Notes under the pieces: model-generated
Seen by the model: only the letters and a program-made list of their open reading frames with translations
The model's database searches: none
What the model was told of the DNA's origin: nothing
Shown here: positions 15,435 through 23,582 of the stretch, one piece after another
Position numbering within the stretch: position 1 is the first letter of the stretch
Layout of the letters: each line of letters starts with the position of its first letter
Position numbers and translations under genes: made by a program
Source of the DNA: JAWXBG01 sp044375415
Lineage (GTDB): Bacteria; Bacteroidota; Bacteroidia; Flavobacteriales_D; Sanyastnellaceae
Length of the DNA: 26,048 bases
Assembly: GCA_044375415.1 (NCBI GenBank)
Contig: JBILMS010000049.1
Location: 1 to 26,048, forward strand
Direction: 5' to 3'

Positions 15435-15467
15435 TACTCTATCTATTCTTTTCAGATTAAACGAACG

Positions 15468-16451
15468 TCAATACGCCGGATGCTTCGGGGCGTTATCCAA
15501 GATCGCTTCGATTTTAAGCAAAACTTCTTTGGTAAGTAGATGTGTATTTTCGGTAGCCTTAAGATTTTCCAATAACTGCGACTCCTTGCTAGCACCGAGG
15601 ATTACAGTCGACACATCTTCATTTATTAAACACCAATTGATCGCAAGGTGAGGCAAACTCATTCCTACTTCATCTGCGAGTTGGCCAAGTTTTTTGGTCT
15701 TTTCAATGTTCTCTTCTACAATCAATCGTTCCGAAAGCCAACTTAGTTCGTCGCGCGTAAGTCGGGAGTTTTCCGGAATTCCGTTGTTGTATTTGCCTGT
15801 TAAAAAACCACTGGCCAATGGACTCCAAATCGTTGTTCCCAAACCTACAGTTTTATATATCTGCGAATACTCTACTTCAACTTTATGACGAGTAAACATG
15901 TTGTATTGTGGTTGTTCCATGGTTGGACCGATCAAATGATTTTGACGCGCAAACATGTGGGCCTCCATAATCTCCTGAGCACTCCACTCGCTTGTACCCC
16001 AATACAAAATTTTTCCTTGTGTAATGAGGTTGTGCATACTCCATACTGTTTCTTCAATCGGAGTTTCTTTGTCGGGACGATGACAGAAATACAAATCAAG
16101 GTAATCGACTTTTAATCTCTTCATAGCATCGTTACATGCCTCCACAATATGCTTGCGATGCAATCCGCGTTGAGTGGGAAGTTTGCCTCCCGCTCCAAAA
16201 AACACTTTGCTCGATACGAGATAGGTATCACGTGCCCATTGTTTTTTGTGTAAAATATTGCCCATCTCCACTTCGCTTTGCCCTGCGGCATAGACTTCAG
16301 CGTTATCAAAAAAGTTTACGCCATGTTCGTAGGCAATGTCCATCAGACGTTCACTAACGCCCGATTCTATTTGATTGGCAAAGGTGATCCAGGAGCCAAA
16401 AGAAAGTTCACTCACTTTAATTCCCGATTTTCCCAGATTTCTATAGTTCAT
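15468..16451 (-). CDS. Aldo/keto reductase, Kv-beta/YghZ-like
   Basis: This 327-residue protein is an NADPH-dependent aldo/keto reductase. The catalytic tetrad is present: Asp49 and Tyr54 in FFDNAEVY, Lys82 in SSKVFF and His124 in LYFCHRPD. The start MNYRNLGKSGIKVSELSFGSW, the EQPQYNMFTR segment and IWSPLASGFLTGKY with a late cofactor-binding VILGASKESQLLENL place it in the AKR6-like group with potassium-channel beta subunits and E. coli YghZ. The physiological substrate is unknown; bacterial relatives reduce aldehydes such as methylglyoxal. A TTATTTTG box (16457-16464) sits 5 nt before the ATG. The gene is divergent from the CHAP amidase gene, with 63 bp between starts. Confidence 0.93.
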   Translation of the reverse strand: MNYRNLGKSGIKVSELSFGSWITFANQIESGVSERLMDIAYEHGVNFFDNAEVYAAGQSEVEMGNILHKKQWARDTYLVSSKVFFGAGGKLPTQRGLHRKHIVEACNDAMKRLKVDYLDLYFCHRPDKETPIEETVWSMHNLITQGKILYWGTSEWSAQEIMEAHMFARQNHLIGPTMEQPQYNMFTRHKVEVEYSQIYKTVGLGTTIWSPLASGFLTGKYNNGIPENSRLTRDELSWLSERLIVEENIEKTKKLGQLADEVGMSLPHLAINWCLINEDVSTVILGASKESQLLENLKATENTHLLTKEVLLKIEAILDNAPKHPAY

Positions 16452-16456
16452 GGGTG

Positions 16457-16464
16457 CAAAATAA
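16457..16464 (-). promoter_or_regulatory. -7-like box 5 nt before the aldo/keto reductase gene
   Basis: On the minus strand the bases read TTATTTTG, one mismatch from TAnnTTTG, and end 5 nt before the ATG at 16451. Confidence 0.3.
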
Positions 16465-16514
16465 AGCCGATATTTTCAAGTTCACGTTTCTTATTGCATC
16501 TTCGCGTAATTACT

Positions 16515-17108
16515 ATGAAGAGAATCCTTCTAATCGCCATCACTCTGCTATTCGTTGGCTCTGCAGTTGCTTTATTCTGGACCCGTTCGGATTTTTCAAT
16601 TACACATCCCTCTCGGAACATAGGGGATCCACTCGACACATTGGATGGCGTTTTAGTCTATTACAATGGTAGTGTTTCACATGTTCTTGAGCGAAATGTT
16701 GCGAAAGATGGCTACAATCTTGGATTAAAATATCAATGTGTAGAGTTTGTAAAACGCTATTACTACGAGCACCTCAAACACAAAATGCCTGATAGCTATG
16801 GACATGCCAAAGATTTTTTCAAGAAGAGTTTAAAAGATGGATCCGTGAATACGCAACGCAATTTGTTTCAATATTCAAATCCATCTTCCTCCAAACCGAA
16901 AGTGAAAGATCTCATTGTTTTTGATGGAAATGTCTATAATCCATACGGACATGTGGCCGTCGTTTCCAAGGTAACGGAAAAAGAAATTGAAATTACCCAA
17001 CAGAATCCCGGTCCCAATGCGCCATCCCGAGAGACCTTTGATTTAAAATTCGAAAATGGCAAATGGAGGGTTTTGGCGGGAGATGCACTGGGATGGTTGC
17101 GGAAATAG
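16515..17108 (+). CDS. Exported CHAP-domain amidase
   Basis: This 197-residue protein carries an N-terminal membrane anchor or signal segment (MKRILLIAITLLFVGSAVAL, residues 1-20), followed by a CHAP domain. The catalytic pair is visible: Cys75 in YQCVEFVKRYYYEHL and His146 in YGHVAVVSKV, with the Gln/Asn-containing ITQQNPGPNAP after it. CHAP enzymes cut peptide amide bonds, usually in peptidoglycan. The Cys region also resembles the amidase domain of glutathionylspermidine synthetase, so a small-molecule amide substrate is possible. I chose ATG 16515 because it opens a good signal sequence; the longer frame from 16278 would run antisense through the aldo/keto reductase gene. Confidence 0.85.
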   Translation: MKRILLIAITLLFVGSAVALFWTRSDFSITHPSRNIGDPLDTLDGVLVYYNGSVSHVLERNVAKDGYNLGLKYQCVEFVKRYYYEHLKHKMPDSYGHAKDFFKKSLKDGSVNTQRNLFQYSNPSSSKPKVKDLIVFDGNVYNPYGHVAVVSKVTEKEIEITQQNPGPNAPSRETFDLKFENGKWRVLAGDALGWLRK

Positions 17109-17148
17109 ATAAGTTCAGTGTGGCGGAAACGTTAATCGAATATTTAAC

Positions 17149-17236
17149 CCAAAACCGCGTAGTGGTGACATCTTTGTAAAACGGCAATAGAATACATCAC
17201 CAAAAACCACGTAGTGGTGAAATCTTGGTTTTGTTG
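17149..17236. repeat. Two direct copies of a roughly 52-bp-period repeat with ACCACGTAGTGGT core
   Basis: The words CCGCGTAGTGGTGA (17155-17168) and CCACGTAGTGGTGA (17207-17220) are 52 bp apart. Both are preceded by CCAAAA-type sequence and followed by (A/C)ATCTT. The second core, ACCACGTAGTGGT, is a perfect palindrome; the first has one mismatch. This is probably an intergenic repeat family. Confidence 0.65.
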
Positions 17237-17298
17237 AAATGCATCTTCGACTCGTCATTCTCATCATTACCCTATCGGGAAATCACGTCTCCGAATGG

Positions 17299-17333
17299 AT
17301 CCTGCGCGAGCGCTTGGCAGCGCTCCGCAGGAT
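17299..17333. repeat. Palindrome with ATCCTGCG outer arms
   Basis: The outer arms ATCCTGCG (17299-17306) and CGCAGGAT (17326-17333) enclose inner AGCGCT arms (17309-17314 and 17319-17324) and a TGGC loop, with a small internal bulge. This resembles common GC-rich intergenic palindromes in bacteria. Confidence 0.7.
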
Positions 17334-17352
17334 GACGGACCTATGCGGGGGG

Positions 17353-17383
17353 GGTAGAAAGGGGCCGCTGCGCGGCCCCTACC
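17353..17383. repeat. REP-like GC-rich palindrome
   Basis: AGGGGCCGC (17360-17368) and GCGGCCCCT (17372-17380) are perfect 9-bp arms around TGC, framed by GGTAG on the left and TACC on the right. It follows a G8 run (17347-17354). The GTAG/CTAC-type ends recall the palindromes at 3484-3596. Together the repeats explain most of the 371-bp spacer 17109-17479; no gene is visible in it. Confidence 0.65.
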
Positions 17384-17442
17384 GTCAGATCAGAAATAAA
17401 TAAAATAATCTTGGGAATTCTTTTGGTATTTTGGTTTACCTA

Positions 17443-17473
17443 TTGATCAATTTGGACATATATCATAAATTTG
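17443..17473 (+). promoter_or_regulatory. Promoter of the OmpA-first protein gene
   Basis: TTG at 17443-17445 and a perfect TAAATTTG box at 17466-17473 are separated by 20 nt, which fits the Bacteroidota -33/-7 pattern. The box ends 6 nt before ATG 17480, so the message would have almost no leader. Confidence 0.6.
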
Positions 17474-17479
17474 ATCCTA

Positions 17480-18811
17480 ATGCGCTGTTCCGTCATCATT
17501 TTGCTTTGCATTCTCTCCTTACAACTAAATTCACAGGTTGTACCAATCTTTTTTGAAAAGGATAGCTACGCCTTAACTGAGGAATCCATCACTGTGCTGG
17601 ACTGGTTGATTGTCGAATTAAAAGCGGAAGAAGATAAAGGACCGTTATCTATTACGGGACATACCGATACGGATGCAGATAGTTTGTACAACGAAAACTT
17701 GTCTTTTCAGCGTGCCATCGCGGTGCAGAATTACTTAAAAAATAACGGTATATTCCGTCAAGTGCAGTTGTACTCCAAAGGTGAGCGCGCGCCTGCTTTG
17801 GAAGAATTTTCTGAAGAACAAAAAGCTTTCAACCGCCGAGTGGAAATTACGCGGGGCAAAAAATCTGATAACGATTTGTTCAATCTGAATCCGATGGCTG
17901 TGCAAAAATTTAATGTTTCTCTAAAAAAGGACACCATTATAACCTGTGTAAAAGGTACCAAGGTCCAAATCAAAATGGGGATTTTCGAAACTAAAAACTC
18001 AAAGGATCCGGTTCGAATAGAAATTGAAGAATATTATGAGAAGTCCGATTTTGTGCTTGCTAACTTAGTAACTCACACTCTCGACAATAAAATACTTGAG
18101 TCCCGTGGAATGATCAACATCAAGGCCTTTCAAGGCACTAAAGAACTTCCTCTTAAAGAGGGTGAACAGATTGGAATACTTTTTCGCGACCGTGAAGAAG
18201 GCGATGGTACAACCACGTTTAACGGAATTGAAACCGATGCCGGTATATTATGGGAAGGGGCTGCCATGGGGAGCTGGTGGAGCTGTGCCACCTATTTTCA
18301 ATTTTATGAAGGCGGTGATACAACTTACATCCGAACAATAGATGAAGACTGGTTCGAAGGAAGATTTTTGAAAGTCGATACAAAGTACTTCGGCGATTCC
18401 ATTGTTACGGATACAACCGATGCACAAGACTTATATGAACTTGGAAACCTCATGCTAGCATCTAATCAACTTGGATGGATTAATTGCGATCGTTTCTATG
18501 ATTCAAAAGGACCCAAAACGGATTTCATTGTTGAACTGGAAATTGATGACGATTTCGATCCCGCATTAGTGATGGTATTCAAAAATATCAATAGCGTTCT
18601 TCCCTACTCCTATCGAAAGGGAAACAGCTATGTATTCTCCGGAATTCCGGCAAATGCCGAAATCGAAATTGTGGGAATGCATAAAGCGAGAACTTCAACA
18701 GATGTGCACTTTGCCCGTTTAGATGGCATAACTACTTCATCCCCTCCGGTTGAACTGGCTTTTGCGGAAATCCCATACTCACAATTAAAATCTAAACTAG
18801 TGGGTTTGTAA
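17480..18811 (+). CDS. Secreted protein with N-terminal OmpA-like domain and unknown C-terminal region
   Basis: The 443-residue protein begins with a signal peptide (MRCSVIILLCILSLQLNSQ, cut near residue 18-20). An OmpA-like peptidoglycan-binding domain follows at about 23-126. It has the GHTD motif with the diaminopimelate-binding-type Asp, NENLSFQRAIAVQNYL, a YSKGER turn, and NRRVEI with the conserved Arg pair. In most OmpA-type proteins this domain is last; here about 310 residues follow. That region has beta-rich character, a KAFQGTKELPLKEGEQ-type segment, REEGDGTTTFNG, and LGWINCDRFYDSKGP. I do not recognise it as a named domain. ATG 17480 is preferred over TTG 17471 because the -7 box overlaps the TTG. 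It is probably periplasmic, tethered to the cell wall. Its stop is 5 bp from the convergent DUF4349 gene. Confidence 0.8.
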   Translation: MRCSVIILLCILSLQLNSQVVPIFFEKDSYALTEESITVLDWLIVELKAEEDKGPLSITGHTDTDADSLYNENLSFQRAIAVQNYLKNNGIFRQVQLYSKGERAPALEEFSEEQKAFNRRVEITRGKKSDNDLFNLNPMAVQKFNVSLKKDTIITCVKGTKVQIKMGIFETKNSKDPVRIEIEEYYEKSDFVLANLVTHTLDNKILESRGMINIKAFQGTKELPLKEGEQIGILFRDREEGDGTTTFNGIETDAGILWEGAAMGSWWSCATYFQFYEGGDTTYIRTIDEDWFEGRFLKVDTKYFGDSIVTDTTDAQDLYELGNLMLASNQLGWINCDRFYDSKGPKTDFIVELEIDDDFDPALVMVFKNINSVLPYSYRKGNSYVFSGIPANAEIEIVGMHKARTSTDVHFARLDGITTSSPPVELAFAEIPYSQLKSKLVGL

Positions 18812-18816
18812 TTCCA

Positions 18817-19680
18817 TTAAACCTGATTCGAATTTCTCCACTTCTGAACGATACCGAAAATTCTCTCTGCTAAATTCGCCGCTAGCAAAAACAATAACAA
18901 AGTCAAAACGGTGCCGCCATAATAAGGGATCGTCCACTCCAATGCCACTTTGATGCGATGAATCATGCTAATCGTTTTGATCTCGGTAAAATTTTCTTTT
19001 AACGTGAATTTGACAGTGCAAAATTCATTTTCAGTATCGAATTCACCCATGTTCACTCCCAATTCACGGATGCGTTCATCAAGTTCCATCACTTTATTTT
19101 CCAAGTTGATGTACTCATCGATCCTACCACTTTGCGATTTTAATTCGATCATCGACTGACGTGACTTTTCAAGTGCTTCGATATTCGCCAGCAATTGTCT
19201 ATACTCATTAGTTTTATCCGTTTTATTTATGGAAAAAGAACGTATTTCGCCAATGCGCTGGATTTCGGCAACCAATGAATCGAAAGATGCTGGCGGTACT
19301 CCTATTCCAAGTTGTAAATAACGTGTAGGCTTCAACCCTCCCAATTGTTCGTATTGAACAATGCCATCATAACTTTTAATGAGTTCACGAATTTTCTTGT
19401 GATCTCGATCAAAATCATCTGTTATACTTGTTGCCGATCCCACCTTTTCGTACTTCTGATCTGAACCAGGCGCAGGAATCGATGTATCCACATTTTTGAC
19501 CTTCTCGTTGGCATAATTTTTCTTGGACATTTCAAAACCACCATCCGAAGAATCTAATGTCCAGCCGTTTTGATTAGAGTCTGGTTTGATCATGTATCCG
19601 TATGACAAGCGAAAAAGAAAAAAGAGTATAAAACCGGCCAAAAACCAGATAAAGTACTTTCTAAAAGGGAAGGATTTCAT
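18817..19680 (-). CDS. DUF4349-domain membrane protein
   Basis: This 287-residue protein has an N-terminal membrane helix (about 8-28), an extracytoplasmic domain and a C-terminal helix (about 253-274). The central part matches the DUF4349 pattern: a YEKVGSATSITDDFDRDHKKI strand and helix, a YDGIVQYEQLGG turn, LGIGVPPASFDSLVAEI, then a coiled-coil-like stretch (about 165-210, RQLLANIEALEKSRQSMIEL onward) before the final strand. Members of this family have no firmly established function; the layout suggests a membrane-anchored periplasmic assembly. The ATG at 19680 has a TATATTTA box 16 nt upstream. It is divergent from the PorE-like gene and convergent with the OmpA-first gene. Confidence 0.82.
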   Translation of the reverse strand: MKSFPFRKYFIWFLAGFILFFLFRLSYGYMIKPDSNQNGWTLDSSDGGFEMSKKNYANEKVKNVDTSIPAPGSDQKYEKVGSATSITDDFDRDHKKIRELIKSYDGIVQYEQLGGLKPTRYLQLGIGVPPASFDSLVAEIQRIGEIRSFSINKTDKTNEYRQLLANIEALEKSRQSMIELKSQSGRIDEYINLENKVMELDERIRELGVNMGEFDTENEFCTVKFTLKENFTEIKTISMIHRIKVALEWTIPYYGGTVLTLLLFLLAANLAERIFGIVQKWRNSNQV

Positions 19681-19744
19681 GTAGAGGTATTTCGGGTAAA
19701 TATATTAGTTCTTCATAATGGGACTCAACTAGTTTGGCTTAAAC

Positions 19745-19775
19745 TTTGTCAAATGAAGGCCACACACTAATATTG
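19745..19775 (+). promoter_or_regulatory. Possible promoter of the PorE-like gene and tsaD
   Basis: TTTG at 19745-19748 and TAATATTG at 19768-19775 are 19 nt apart. The -7 element has one mismatch to TAnnTTTG and is identical to the one before rplS. The leader would be about 35 nt. Confidence 0.4.
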
Positions 19776-19812
19776 ACCTCTGTTCGTTAGAGCATCGCAA
19801 GGAAATCAATAC

Positions 19813-21840
19813 ATGAGAAAAGCCTATATAATTCTGGTTATCGGAACCTTCTATTCTTTCAAAACTTTTAGTCAGGAAGAGTGCGATTTTGAGGTGCCTA
19901 CAAAAATCCAGAAGTTGCTCGATCAAAGCAAAGAGACTAAAAAGTACGACAGCAAAGAACGTTTGGGCTTCTTAGAAAAAGCGCTTGAAGAAGAACCGAA
20001 ATGTCTCCCCTGTCTTATGCGTATTGGTGAGATGGAATTTCTTCTAGCCAAAAGATCGGGGGCCTCTTTCGAAACTTCGATCCGCTATTTTGAACAATTA
20101 AGTGCTCTCTGCGAAAACTATCATAGTGAGATGTACTACTTCTTAGGTGCCATGTATTATGCGGATAGCAAATACTCGGAAGCAAAAAAGAATTTTGAGA
20201 AATTCATGAAGTTTCCGGATGATGACCCTACGAAATTCGAAAAGGATTACGACAAAAAATATGATGAGGTAAAAGAAGCTCTCGTATCCGTTGAAACCTA
20301 TGCCGAAGTTTTCGAAAATAAAGTAGATTTTAAACCTGTGAAAGTTGCCGGTGTCAGTTCAACAAACGACGATAATTTTCCCATGATTTCTCCGGATGGA
20401 GAGATTATGTTTTTTACCCGAAATGGCTCCAGACAAGCAAAAGGAGATCTTGTAGCTAGAATGATTGAAGAATTTTCTTGGAGTAAACGCAGTGATATCA
20501 ATAGCACTTTTGACAAAGGAGAAGCGCTTCCCCCACCCTTTAACCTGGGAACCAATTGCGGGGGTGCAACTATATCTGTTGACAACCGTGAACTTATTGT
20601 CGCGATGAAAAATCCAACTCCGAAAAATCCGGAGAACTTCGATTTATTTCGTACCCGTTATTCAATGATTATGGACGGTGATAAACGTCTTTACCAGTGG
20701 GGTGAACTTGAAAACCTGGGGACCAACGTAAATACCGAACTAGGATGGGAAAGTCAACCATCGCTGAGCGGTGATGGACAGATTCTATTTTTCTGCGGTG
20801 TTCGTGCGGAAAGCATGAAAGACGGTAGCGGTAATCCTTCTCACGATTTATATATGTGCAAACGAGAGGCGGATGGAACGTGGGGACTTGCTCAAAACAT
20901 GGGGCCCGGCATTAATACTACAAAACATGAAAAAGGTCCTTTCATGCACAGTGATTCGAAGACGCTTTACTTCTCTTCAAATGGATTGGTAGGTGCAGGT
21001 GGAATGGATTTTTTCCACTGCAAGATGAATGACGACGGAAGTTTTACGAAACCTAAAAATATCGGAGTGCCTGTCAACAGCGAAGCAGATGAAGTGGGCA
21101 TTGTAGTGAGCAGCGATGGTGAAGTTGCTTATTTCGCGGCGAGAAATTTCATGAGTAATCAGGGTTGGGATGTCTATCAATTCTCCATGCCCGAACAAGC
21201 CAGACCTGAAAAAGTACTTATTCTAAAAGGAGAAGTATTACAAGATGACGGCAATCCACCTGCAAATGCTCAAGTTGAAATAAAATATTCGCAAAGCCAA
21301 GAAATTCAGAAGGTAGCTGTAAACTCCGATGACGGTTCGTACGCGGCCATTTTGAAAATCGCGAAAAAGGAAGACGTTATGGTAAGCGTAAAGGGTGATG
21401 ATATAGCTTTCAATTCCAGGGTAATTTCCAGAGCGGACGCAACACTTGAGCCGGCCGTTACAAAGTTGAATATGAAAACAGATGTTCTTGAGGAGAATAA
21501 ACCCTTTGTTATAAACGATATTTATTACTCCACCAACAAAGCGGACATTGAAGAAAACTCGACATTGATTCTCGATGAGTTTGCAAGTTATCTGCTCGAA
21601 CATCCAAGCATGACCATAGAAATTCGCGGACACACCGATGATATTGGAAACGATCAAACTAACTTTGCGCTTAGTGCCGATAGAGCGTTTGAAGTATTAA
21701 AATATTTAAGTTCCAAAGGTGTGCCAGGCAAAAGAATGACTGCTAAAGGATTTGGTGAAACAAAACCTGTAGCTCCAAATACCACAGAGGAAAACAGAGC
21801 GCAAAATCGCCGTACAGAATTTGTGATAAAAAGCTTATGA
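19813..21840 (+). CDS. PorE-like TPR / beta-propeller / OmpA protein
   Basis: The 675-residue exported protein has the domain order described for PorE of the type 9 secretion system: signal peptide (1-20, MRKAYIILVIGTFYSFKTFS), TPR-like helices (about 35-165), a WD40-like PD40 propeller (about 185-455, with repeated SPDGEIMFF, LSGDGQILFF and SSDGEVAYF strands), a carboxypeptidase-regulatory-like beta fold (about 465-550) and a C-terminal OmpA domain (about 563-675, GHTDDIGNDQTNFALSADRA and NRRTEF). Known PorE is a lipoprotein; here no clear lipobox is seen, so this may be a paralogue, which are common in the phylum. It probably binds peptidoglycan in the periplasm. Its TGA overlaps the tsaD ATG by 4 bp. 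Confidence 0.82.
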   Translation: MRKAYIILVIGTFYSFKTFSQEECDFEVPTKIQKLLDQSKETKKYDSKERLGFLEKALEEEPKCLPCLMRIGEMEFLLAKRSGASFETSIRYFEQLSALCENYHSEMYYFLGAMYYADSKYSEAKKNFEKFMKFPDDDPTKFEKDYDKKYDEVKEALVSVETYAEVFENKVDFKPVKVAGVSSTNDDNFPMISPDGEIMFFTRNGSRQAKGDLVARMIEEFSWSKRSDINSTFDKGEALPPPFNLGTNCGGATISVDNRELIVAMKNPTPKNPENFDLFRTRYSMIMDGDKRLYQWGELENLGTNVNTELGWESQPSLSGDGQILFFCGVRAESMKDGSGNPSHDLYMCKREADGTWGLAQNMGPGINTTKHEKGPFMHSDSKTLYFSSNGLVGAGGMDFFHCKMNDDGSFTKPKNIGVPVNSEADEVGIVVSSDGEVAYFAARNFMSNQGWDVYQFSMPEQARPEKVLILKGEVLQDDGNPPANAQVEIKYSQSQEIQKVAVNSDDGSYAAILKIAKKEDVMVSVKGDDIAFNSRVISRADATLEPAVTKLNMKTDVLEENKPFVINDIYYSTNKADIEENSTLILDEFASYLLEHPSMTIEIRGHTDDIGNDQTNFALSADRAFEVLKYLSSKGVPGKRMTAKGFGETKPVAPNTTEENRAQNRRTEFVIKSL

Positions 21841-22859
21841 GCGAACAAACACTTATCCTTGCAATAGAGAGTAGTTGTGATGAAACTTCTGCGGCGATTC
21901 TGCGTGGAAGAAAAGTTTTATCCAACATCATTGCAACACAGAAGGTACACGAAAAATACGGAGGTGTAGTGCCAGAACTCGCCAGCAGAGCTCACCAAGC
22001 CAACATTGTTCCGGTAATGCACCAAGCGATCACAGAAGCAGGAATTTCATTGCATGAGATCAACGCTATTGCATACACACGTGGTCCCGGATTGATGGGT
22101 TCGTTGATGGTAGGTAGTAGCTTTGCTAAATCACTTTCGCTTGCATTGTCGATTCCTCTGATCGCAGTTAACCACATGCAGGCACACATTTTAGCCCACT
22201 TTATTGAAGGACAAAAACATGGTAAGACGCCCTCTTTTCCTCTTCTTTGTTTGACGGTAAGCGGAGGACATACTCAGCTTGTTCGAGTTGACTCTCCTTC
22301 TGAAATGAAAATTGTGGGGGAAACAATAGACGATGCTGCAGGAGAGGCATTTGATAAAGCTGCCAAAGTACTTGGATTACCTTATCCCGGTGGTCCTCTG
22401 GTAGATAAAAAAGCTGTCGAAGGCGATCCATTTAAATACAAGTTTACTGTCCCAAGATTGAAAGGATATGATTACAGTTTTAGTGGTCTAAAAACATCCT
22501 TGTTGTACTTTCTTCGAGATCAAGGGGATCAGGAATTATTTCTCGATTCCGAACTTGCCAATGTTTGCGCAAGCTATCAAAGAACATTGGTAGACTATTT
22601 ACTTCAACAATTCGAAAAAGCCGCAAGCGAATTAAAAATAACCGAACTCTGCATAGCGGGTGGGGTTAGCGCAAATTCTGAACTGCGCCAAAAATTCACG
22701 GCAATGTGCGAAACAAAAGGATGGAATGGATATATCCCTGACTTTGCATACTGCACAGATAACGCAGCCATGATTGGAATAGCCGGTTTGTACAGATACC
22801 AAGAAGGACTTTTCTCTACTTTAGACGAGAAACCCCTATCGCGAATTGAATGGGGATAA
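21837..22859 (+). CDS. tsaD: tRNA threonylcarbamoyladenosine synthesis protein TsaD
   Basis: TsaD transfers the threonylcarbamoyl group to A37 of tRNAs reading ANN codons, together with TsaB and TsaE. The 340-residue protein carries the family motifs: ILAIESSCDETSAAI, VVPELASRAHQ, YTRGPGLMGSLMVG, the metal-binding HMQAH (about 111-115), LCLTVSGGHTQL, GEAFDKAAKVLGLPYPGGP, FSFSGLKT-like YSFSGLKTS, and the late AGGVSANSELR and YCTDNAAMI with the metal-ligand-type Asp. The start overlaps the PorE-like stop (ATGA), so the two are translationally coupled. The stop directly abuts that of the convergent SRPBCC gene with no base between. Confidence 0.97.
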   Translation: MSEQTLILAIESSCDETSAAILRGRKVLSNIIATQKVHEKYGGVVPELASRAHQANIVPVMHQAITEAGISLHEINAIAYTRGPGLMGSLMVGSSFAKSLSLALSIPLIAVNHMQAHILAHFIEGQKHGKTPSFPLLCLTVSGGHTQLVRVDSPSEMKIVGETIDDAAGEAFDKAAKVLGLPYPGGPLVDKKAVEGDPFKYKFTVPRLKGYDYSFSGLKTSLLYFLRDQGDQELFLDSELANVCASYQRTLVDYLLQQFEKAASELKITELCIAGGVSANSELRQKFTAMCETKGWNGYIPDFAYCTDNAAMIGIAGLYRYQEGLFSTLDEKPLSRIEWG

Positions 22860-23270
22860 TTAAACCGCCACCTTTTGAGCTAAGAAGTCTTTAAGCGGTT
22901 CCCAATAGATTTTTTTCCAACCTTCAGTTAATCTCCCACTCATTTCTTCCGGCACTCCCAGGTGATTAAAATTGATTCGTGTGCCATGTTCTGTCTTTTC
23001 CAGATCTATTTGAACGATGGTATAAGCACTTTCACCCATGTCCTTTTGAGTCCAGGCCTGAACAATCTTCTCATTTTTCTTCAAAAAAATGTTATAGCCG
23101 GAATTCATTCCATCACAGGTTTCAAATTGGCCTCCCACTTCCTTTGAAATGGTGGCCGTCATCCCTGTGAATTTTGAATGAATTTTTTCATCCATAAAAC
23201 ACTTATATACCTCAGCAGGAGTGGCGTCTACCTCTGTTATTTGAAAAATATTATCGGTTTTGATTTTCAT
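22860..23270 (-). CDS. SRPBCC (AHSA1/START-like) domain protein
   Basis: This small 136-residue protein fits the AHSA1-type branch of the SRPBCC fold. Visible features are the opening strand with VDATPAEVYKCFMDEK, a mid-domain GGQFETCDGMNSGYNIFL, then VQAWTQKDMGESAYTIVQIDL, the GTRINFNHLGVPEEM segment and the closing helix EGWKKIYWEPLKDFLAQK. Such proteins bind hydrophobic ligands or act as Hsp90-type co-chaperones; the ligand is unknown. The ATG at 23270 is preceded by AAAGGA about 7 nt away, one of the few Shine-Dalgarno-like sites in the window. The gene is convergent with tsaD with zero spacing. Confidence 0.88.
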   Translation of the reverse strand: MKIKTDNIFQITEVDATPAEVYKCFMDEKIHSKFTGMTATISKEVGGQFETCDGMNSGYNIFLKKNEKIVQAWTQKDMGESAYTIVQIDLEKTEHGTRINFNHLGVPEEMSGRLTEGWKKIYWEPLKDFLAQKVAV

Positions 23271-23582
23271 GATTATTTCCTTTTGTTTAACGAAAAACTG
23301 CCTTCCAGTAGGCCTATTTTAGAGTAAAAGTAAATTGAACAACGGTGGCATCTGCAACTGTGAATAATTATTTGAGACAAATTTCACATACTTTTTGATT
23401 TTCAAGCACTTATACCTCCTTAATCCTTGAAGCCTAAAAAAAATCCGAACAATGGTTTTCTCAAATGAAACCTCTGTTTCCCTTAGAATATTGTGATAGA
23501 GTCCAAACTTGGGTAAAACTTCTTTTAAAACTCAGGAAACCATTTAGCTAACTTTACGGTCTTAAGACTCTAATTGCTACGA
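23271..23582. other. 312-bp divergent spacer, no gene seen
   Basis: The spacer separates the SRPBCC gene from the PKD-protein gene. It is AT-rich, with a TAACTTTA -7-like box (23549-23556), a GTCTTAAGAC palindrome (23559-23568) just after it, and a 28-codon frame (23465-23551) with no support as a gene. I see no RNA gene or terminator. Confidence 0.4.

Noticed and set aside
15244..15467. Small RNA or tRNA between trmD and the aldo/keto reductase gene
   Set aside because: I saw only a short palindrome and a GCAGT-type inverted repeat, with no cloverleaf or promoter-terminator pair.
16278..16514. N-terminal extension of the CHAP amidase
   Set aside because: It would run antisense through the aldo/keto reductase gene. 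The Met at 16515 opens a normal signal segment.
23465..23551. 28-codon frame upstream of the PKD-protein gene
   Set aside because: It is short, with no recognisable feature or promoter, and it ends inside the -7-like box of the next gene.
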